From contig CM070715.1 in NCBI GenBank assembly GCA_036346275.1, positions 71,969,667-72,033,666 of the forward strand: 64,000 nucleotides of DNA, read 5' to 3'. Under the pieces are notes generated by a model. The model searched no databases. It was not told the origin of the DNA and saw nothing but the letters and a program-made list of their open reading frames with translations. Of the stretch, positions 57,591 through 64,000 are shown piece by piece. Within the stretch, counting starts at the first letter, position 1. Every line of letters begins with the position of its first letter. The translations under genes and the position numbers were made by a program. Source of the stretch: Otatea glauca. Lineage: Eukaryota; Streptophyta; Magnoliopsida; Poales; Poaceae.

Positions 57591-58080
57591 TTCAATCACG
57601 AACTCGATATCACGGTCTGGTGGCAATCCTGGCAAATCTTCTGGAAACACATCCGGGTATTCCACAGCTCGGCACATCTTCCATCTTTGATGGCTTTCAC
57701 GCCGTTGACCACTAATTGCCCATCTCGAACTGCGGTCGCTTGAAACTCCACTTTCTTGCCACTAGGGCCTTCCAAAGTCACGATCCTTCGGCCACAATCC
57801 AAAACGGCCTTATGCTTAGACAGCCAATCCATTCCAAGGATGACGTCTAGGGATTACGCGTCTATCAAGATAAGATTCGCTAGGAATTCTATCCCATCCA
57901 TAAGCAACTTAGCTCCCAAACACCCAAGGCTAGATCTAAGCTCAGATCCTGGGGCTTGGACTAAGAGCACACACTTAAGATTCACCACTTTAAATCCATT
58001 CTTGGTTGCAAAACTTTGAGAAACAAGCGAATGCGAAGCTCGTAATCAAACAAAGCGTGGCAGTCTTCGAGTTGACCAGA
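57591..58080 (-). pseudogene. G2 protease region
   Basis: FLANLILIDA, a TAA/TAG stop, then LDVILGMDWLSKHKAVLDCG and RIVTLEGPSGKKVEF, the conserved C-terminal half of chromovirus protease, leading into AVEYPDVFPEDLPGLPPDR. The DTGA active-site segment should lie near 58.0-58.1 kb but I could not read it confidently. Confidence 0.75.
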
Positions 58081-58099
58081 ACTTACCCAAGACGACGTC

Positions 58100-59860
58100 T
58101 GTTGCCTCTTGAGCTCCATCGGTGGTGATGTGGTTGATCCTTCCACGCCTTTATTGATCATGGCGTTGCTCGGCTTGGCGGTGCACGATTTCCTCGATCT
58201 TTGGTGCTTTAGCGGGTGTTGTTCCTGTTTGAAACGAATCGGCGTGATGCCTCCTTACATGGACACCTATTTGAAAAGTGCCTGGCTCATTGCAAGTATA
58301 GCATCTCTTCACTGCGGATTCTTGATTTCCTCTGGTGCATTGTTGCCTGTCTTTGGTGTCTGAAAGCTCGATTGGCGGGGCGAGTGCGAGGGTTGATGTC
58401 TTGTTTCCGGCTAGTGGTTGGAATCTAGCAAATTCTTGTGGTGACATCCTCAAGCGTAGATGGTTTGGGCGTCCACCTGATTATTCATCAAGCGCTTACG
58501 GTTTTCACCTAGCTCTTTGCGCTTATCTTCTAGGATCAAAGCCTTATTTACCACTCCCGAAAATGGGAAATTGTGGGTAATCAGTCCCACTGTAGTCCCG
58601 AGTTCATCCCTTCATGAAACGAGGCTATGCGCTTTATCTGTCGCTACGTCTTGAGGGCATAGCGAGCTAAGCGAGTAAATTTGTTCAAGTATTCGCCACC
58701 GGTTGGCCTCCTTGCTTCAAAGCTCAACTCCTCCTTCTTAAGATCCATCATTCCCTGCAGGACATGATATCGGCGGAAAGCATTAGTAAACTCCTCCTGT
58801 GTTATCTCTGTGGGGCTCCATGAGCGCACAAGAGGTTCTCCCACCACTCTGCGGCGGTCCCTTCCAGGTTGATGAGAGCGTAAGCACCTTCTCATTTCCT
58901 TCACACTTGTGTGATGTGCAGTTTCTTCTCAATGGTCCTAAGCCAGTCATCGGCTTCCAAAGGGTTCACATTCCCCGAAAAAGTTGGTGGCCTAGTCCTC
59001 ATAAAATCTGATAGCTTTGACATAGGTCGAGGTCCACCATGATTGTTCTGAGTTGCAGGGTTGTTGTGATTTATTCTTGCATTGGTCATCTGCTTGCATC
59101 TGCGCATCATTATCCGTGCATCGATTAGTCTGCTTGCGTAAATGCTCCTAGATTCTGCATGTCTACTGTCGGTGGTTGAGGGCTGCCTCCGTCATTGGGG
59201 TTGTCATTCTGACGCAGTCCACTTCCGGAAGCACCGTTGTTTCCTCGAGTATTCACCATCTGATGATTGCCTCTTAGGTTAGGAAAGGTAGATGTAGCAT
59301 AGATAAGAAGTAAGAATTTCTAAAGCGGGGAGGATAGGTTATACCCAAACTGAAATAATTCTTTATTTATTCTTGGTATGGCTGCTTATTTAAGCCTACA
59401 AGCTTTGCAACACATACTTGCACACTCAAAGAATACAAAGAAGCAACTAAACACGAAACCTTAACGTCAACTAAAAGGTAAAGACTAACTTAAAGACGCG
59501 ACTCACACTCGAGTCTCAACACAGCTCAAGGTCGACACTCACTCATCCACCACCTGGTGAGGTGACCAGCGCATACACCGGTGGATGAGCGGGCATCGGA
59601 GCGAACCTATCCTGGTGACCTACTCCTGGGTCCTCCGCAACAACGGGGTCTGCACTCCCCTCTGGCTCCCACTCTCGCTCCTCTGGATCCTCCTCGGACT
59701 CCTCAGCTGGCTCCTGAACTCCCTGAGTCACGCGCTCCAGCTCGTCCTCAACTGCCTCCAGGGCCTCTCCCAGCTCAGTGATCATCCCGATGGCTGAAGC
59801 ACGGATCACCTCGAGCTCCTGCTCGGCCACTCTAAGTGCCTCGTACACAGTCTCCAGCTC
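58100..59860 (-). pseudogene. G2 gag
   Basis: Sense order: an acidic coiled-coil-like N-terminal part (MYEALRVAEQELEVIRASA ... PEEREWEPEGSADPVV; 59848-59543), then FMRTRPPTFSGNVNPLEADD and WLRTIEKKLHITQ (58.95 kb), EFTNAFRRYHVLQGMMDLKK and GGEYLNKFTRLARYA (58.7 kb), which form the retrotransposon gag domain, and a zinc knuckle CYTCNEPG (58.28 kb) broken by a single-base loss in its GGG. Many 1-2-bp shifts split the frame. Confidence 0.85.
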
Positions 59861-60469
59861 TGGTAGTATCTCTCATGTGATCCTCCCGGCAAGGGCGAAC
59901 TCGCAAGGTGCGTCGCGATGCACACTCGCTCCCCTCGATCCGTCGTCTTGGCGCACGCTTGAACGTCTGGGTGAAGTCGAACACCGAGTCGTGAAGCTCG
60001 TCGGCGTAGTCGCGGCGGACACGCGAAGAGCAAGTCGAGCAACCTCTGAATTGCAACTTCATACGAGAACCTTCGGCGGAGACGCGTTGATTGGCTGTTG
60101 GTTTCCTCGTTCTCCGGCGTAGATGATCAACTTGCAAATGAAACCTCGGTGTACACCGTTCACCGCCCACCGCCTCCTCGGTAAAGTGGGCGGTAGAAGC
60201 CTCAAGCGTCGAAGTACTCTCCACGGCTCCATGGCGTAGCCGCGGTGACTCCTCAAAGGTCGAACGATCGGCATCTGCTCCACAAGAACTTGAAATAAGT
60301 TCTCCCCGACACGGCAAGTAAGGCAGTAAATTCAGCAAAGGCAAGGCGTAGAGAATGAGATGAGTCAAGAGTGTTTTATTAATCAAATTTAGATTTTCTT
60401 TTAGAAAATAGTTTTGGACTCTCACAAGACACCTCCATACTATCTAGGGCCAAAACCTACAGTCAGTAT
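59861..60469 (-). other. G2 5' leader and gag N-terminal region
   Basis: Between primer site and the coiled-coil part of gag. One frame reads FDFTQTFKRAPRRRIEGSEC before a shift, which may be the gag start region. The rest is non-coding. Confidence 0.45.
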
Positions 60470-60481
60470 GCTCTGATACCA
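60470..60481 (-). other. G2 primer-binding site
   Basis: Sense TGGTATCAGAGC, exactly the complement of the initiator tRNA-Met 3' end, five bases from the 5' LTR. Confidence 0.93.
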
Positions 60482-60485
60482 CCTC

Positions 60486-63400
60486 TGTAAGGACCCGAAT
60501 CCACTGATTCGAACCCACTGTGTTTACTGCACTATTCCCAGGATCAACGCTAGTGCACACAGCTTTAACATTGGTATATATCACATCATACACAACGACA
60601 ATAGAATAATAGTTCATTTATTGATATAGCTAAATGTATGATCTTATGACCAACTTACATTATTATGCCACGCAGGGCAAGACTGAGAATATAAACTAAT
60701 AATTAAGCAGCGGAAAGTAGAAACGTAGATAGCTCATCAGTTCACCACAGGCAACTAACAAGGCTCGGACCCTAATGACTCGTGTCTTCTTGGACCTCAT
60801 CTTCCAACACAGGTGTAGATTCTTCAACTGTTGATTATTGTTGTTTGGCAAGGGTGAGTACTTAAAGCACTCAACAAGTTGTGCATGAATGCGATTCTAT
60901 TTATCTATATGTAAGGCTTATTCCAAAGGATAGGCTATCATGGCTATTTTGCAATAAGCGGCATTTATGAACAAATACAATAATAGATTGTAAAGAATGT
61001 AAAACGAATAGCAATAATAAATAAATTCAGATTTCTCAAGTAAACCAAGTTTCCAATCCTAAATCAAGTTCCAATCTTCCATATGGCAATCCCGCCATCC
61101 CAACCAAGTTGTCCAATTTATTAAACTAACCCTTAATCAGTAATTCCGAGCATTGCTCAATACATGAGCACGGCTATCCGAATAGTTTCACACTCTGCAG
61201 AGGTTATGCACTTTACCCACGTGATACAACCAAACACCACAAAGGCGAGAGATTATAACAAAGCCTTTACAATGCTCTATCTTAATCCGATACTACCCGC
61301 TAAGGTTTCAACATCATGGCGGTGCATGAAACCACATCCGGGGCCCCTCTTGCGCCATGTGAATTACACCGACCGGGAACTCACACCGACCACGATAGTA
61401 TCAACATTAAGACTTTGCAAATTACTCGGCTAGGTGGCCCATACGGACATGTGGTTGCATGATTGACTCGGTCAAAGGCTTGCAAAGTTAAGTCCTTAGT
61501 GTGATCAAGGCAAGACTTCCACATACCATCGCCCATCGGGCCCACCTTGGCCTCCTCGCCCTTGCCACTTGCCCCAATCTAAATGATTATCACCCGCTTG
61601 ATTACCAAGCACCACGTGCCATCAACAATTCAACATCGTTGCGTGACATGACTCGCCACAACAACTCAATCTCATCGTGTGTCCCACATGACACACAAGT
61701 TCATAACATTGTTCCATATTCCATTAATCAAGATTAATTATCAATGGTGATGACACATGTGATGACGTGGCATGGCTAAGCAACTAATACGAACTAAACC
61801 TCCAATGTTGATTATAATTATTAACCAACTATATTAAACCAATCTAGGGTGACAATGGATCATGGCATACAATGACAAGGTAGGGTATAGATCAATCTGT
61901 ATTTTAGCTAAGCCCAAACTAATTTGAAACAGTTGTATATTTGAAATATATGCAATAGTGTAAATCAAACATAGCTATTTTATAAACATGGGTTCAACAT
62001 GATCAAAGCACAACTTGCCTTGGAATAGGTCCTGATCTTGATCTGGAGTTTGCTCTTGAGTTCTTGGATCTTCCTCCAAGCGTCGCACAATTCAACGCGT
62101 CACGCGTCTCAAAAAGAAAAGCAAATAAATACCAAAACAGAGAGCAATTGAACTCCAAAAATCAATTAAAATTCACCATTAAATAGATCTCAATTTTACA
62201 AATTTTTAGAAACTGGAATCACTCAAATCCGGGTTACGATGCAAAAGATATAGCCTTTTGAAGTTTAAAATAAATACTGAAATCAGAAAATCAGAAATTC
62301 GAATTTAACAGATTTGTTTTTATTCTAAAAAACCGGTTTATGACGTCAGCATGACATCAGCATGACGCAGCGCTGGACCGAACCAACCAGAGCTCGACAC
62401 GTGGCCTCGGCGCATAGACCTGGTCCACGAGACCCCCCTGGTCCACCGTGAACCCGGCGTATGACGCCTCGGTACCCGCAGCGCCACGCGTCTCGACCCG
62501 ATTGGTCGCAGCGCCACCTCGCCGATGCGCGACACGCGGCACGCATCCACGCCCCGATCCGATCGAACGGCGACAGACACACGCGGCGTGGCACGATCTA
62601 TTCCGTTCACTCAGATCTGACGGCTGAGGTTAGAAGATGGGTTTTCGATTCTGCGGCGGCGTGGCACGATCCGGGCTATTCCACCGTGATCCGACGGTCA
62701 AGAACTTACCCGAGAACAAATGGCGGCGCGACGCGAAGAAGTCCACCGGAGAGGAGGAAGAAGGCGGCGGGCGCAGCAATCCAGTGACCCAACGGCGAGG
62801 CGAACTTGACGATTGGATGGGCCTCGGCGCGATGAGTTCAACTCCGGCTTCAACACCACCAGAAAGGACTCTCCGGCGCTGGAAACGGCGGAAGAACGCA
62901 ACGGTGAGCGGCGGAACTTCGACGAGCAACCACGACTCAACGGCGGCGTCTCGGGCTTGCTGAGCTAGGCAAAAGAAACGACGCGACTCGGGCTTCACGC
63001 TGCGCAGGGCGGCGCCTTAAATAGGGCCTAGGGAGGCGTGCAAACGGCGGACACAACGGCGCGGCGTGTCGGACATGGATTCCGGCGGCGGCTCGGAGAC
63101 GAACTCCCGACGACCGTCCGATCTTCAATCAACGAACCAGATTTGCCAAAGACGTGGCACAATCCGGTCCGGACACGGCATCCAACGGCTGCAACTAAAT
63201 CCTTCCCTTTTTTGATCCTTTAATCCGAGCCGTCCAACACAAAACCAACGGACGTAGATCTTTAGGGTTTCCAGAACTGCTCCATCGCCTGATCATGATC
63301 CAACGGCTCTGAGTGAAGCTTCTAGAAAAAGGCCGAAAGGCCCACGCTGCTCCGGGCCACTTCACATGGAAAATGGGCCAAGCCCACTACTGTTCACTCT

Positions 63401-63708
63401 GGTTTTAAAGGATTTCCAATTAACATAATCCCAGAAATTCATTTTATTTATTTTGGGCAATAAAACTATCATGAAAAATCCAGGAAAACTCTCAAAAATA
63501 CTTTGAGACATTCTGGACTCAAATAAAATATTTTTGGCAAAACTTCATTTTAACTTTGCACAGATTTAAATAGATTTGAATAAAAGGCAATAAACTTAAT
63601 TTCAAACTAATTCAAATAAATCCAAAAAAATCCAAATAAATTCCAGAAAATCACAAATGCACATTTAAGCAAATACAACTTAATTAAGCCAAATTTTGGG
63701 ATGTTACA
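60486..63708 (-). repeat. G2 5' LTR
   Basis: 3,223 bp partner of 51547-54776, followed by ACGAA at 63709-63713. Confidence 0.95.
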
Positions 63709-63713
63709 ACGAA
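63709..63713. repeat. Target-site duplication of G2 (right)
   Basis: ACGAA, identical to 51542-51546. Confidence 0.93.
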
Positions 63714-64000
63714 GGCGACGGTGGTGGCGACCGGAGAGACATAGGAGGCAGCGGCGCGTGGGGGGGGATCTCGAGCAGGACTTAGAAAATTTCGGGTGTG
63801 AGAAAAGGGCGGGGCGTTTCAAATTTATACACGGAGCACTTCTACAAGCGGTTCTAATAACCAACCGCTTGTAAAATATCTCTACAACGGTTTTAGAACC
63901 AACCGCTTGTAGAGGGAGGACTTCTGCAAGCGGTTCGTAGAACCAACCGCTTGTAGAATATCTCTACAAGCGGATTTAGAACAACCCGCTTGTAGAGGGA
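63714..64000. repeat. CACTA element continuing: GC-rich DNA and right subterminal repeats
   Basis: 63714-63838 continues the GC-rich leader interrupted at 51546. From 63840 the array CTACAAGCGGTT / AACCAACCGCTTGTAG is repeated at least seven times up to the window edge, mirroring the left end. Confidence 0.85.

Larger units (their letters stand above)
51547..63708 (-). mobile_element. Gypsy chromovirus G2, full length
   Basis: 12.2 kb on the minus strand with 3.2-kb LTRs, TG/CA ends (sense TGTAACATCCC...GGGTCCTTACA), duplication ACGAA, an initiator tRNA-Met primer site beside the 5' (right) LTR and a polypurine tract beside the 3' LTR. Gag, protease, reverse transcriptase, RNase H, integrase and chromodomain remnants are in the usual order. 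It lies within the CACTA element. The LTRs are very similar over long stretches, suggesting a fairly recent insertion, yet the coding region has many small frameshifts. Confidence 0.96.
46796..64000. mobile_element. CACTA element with a TNP1-like gene, split by gypsy G2
   Basis: Starts CACTACTGCGGATCGG at 46796 (flank ACT). Both ends carry arrays of ACAAGCGGTT and AACCGCTTGT, at 46815-47030 and 63840-64000, so the right end lies just outside the window. Removing G2 (51547-63708 plus one target copy) leaves about 5.0 kb in view. It holds one gene on the minus strand with TNP1/TnpA-like and C48 peptidase regions. No TNP2-type transposase domain is seen, so the element is probably non-autonomous. 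Confidence 0.88.

Overview
The window looks like intergenic heterochromatin from a large plant nuclear genome, most likely a grass. I see no complete host gene. What I can recognise is layered transposable elements: Ty3/gypsy chromoviruses with LTRs starting TGTAAC, Ty1/copia elements of several kinds, two CACTA ends, a hAT element, MITEs and long (TA)n or (TATG)n tracts. The grass assignment rests on the style of these families and is an inference. Host-derived sequence appears only as gene fragments: two exons resembling DNA polymerase delta catalytic subunit (36.9-37.2 kb) and three exons resembling glucose-6-phosphate 1-epimerase (45.1-45.8 kb).

Layout. 1-4732: gypsy chromovirus G1 on the minus strand (partial LTR plus the 3' two thirds of pol), fused at 4732/4733 to the first 365 bp of a SIRE-like copia LTR. 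5.1-10.0 kb: a possible Helitron 3' end, a CACTA end, a gypsy LTR fragment and unassigned AT-rich DNA. 10010-10339: Stowaway-like MITE. 10380-16899: complete but decayed copia element C1 (minus strand; 226/227-bp LTRs, target-site duplication AGAAT). 17678-19236: 5' end of copia element C2, cut off by the SIRE-like element C3 (19237-31408, plus strand), which carries an internal 1.1-kb duplication. 31.4-36.2 kb: two more degraded gypsy remnants and a microsatellite-flanked MITE. 36.2-41.5 kb: a gene fragment, GC-rich DNA, tandem duplications, foldback repeats and microsatellites.

41514-46181 is a hAT element with a perfect 12-bp terminal inverted repeat and the 8-bp duplication AGTATCTT. It sits inside a second copy of the microsatellite-flanked MITE, carries host gene exons, and contains a small gag-protease-only copia element (42123-45058, duplication CCTGT). 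From 46796 to beyond the window end lies a CACTA element with one transposon gene (TNP1-like, with a C48/Ulp1-type peptidase domain). Its 5' region is split by a complete 12.2-kb gypsy chromovirus G2 (51547-63708, 3.2-kb LTRs, duplication ACGAA).

The order of events can be read from the nesting: (TA)n tract, then Micron-like MITE, then hAT, then the gag-only copia; and CACTA, then gypsy G2. Nearly all element genes carry stops or frameshifts. In G2 many differences between the two LTRs are 1-3-bp changes at CAG/CTG/CGG sites, so part of the apparent decay may be base-calling error rather than mutation. No tRNA, rRNA or CRISPR features were recognised.
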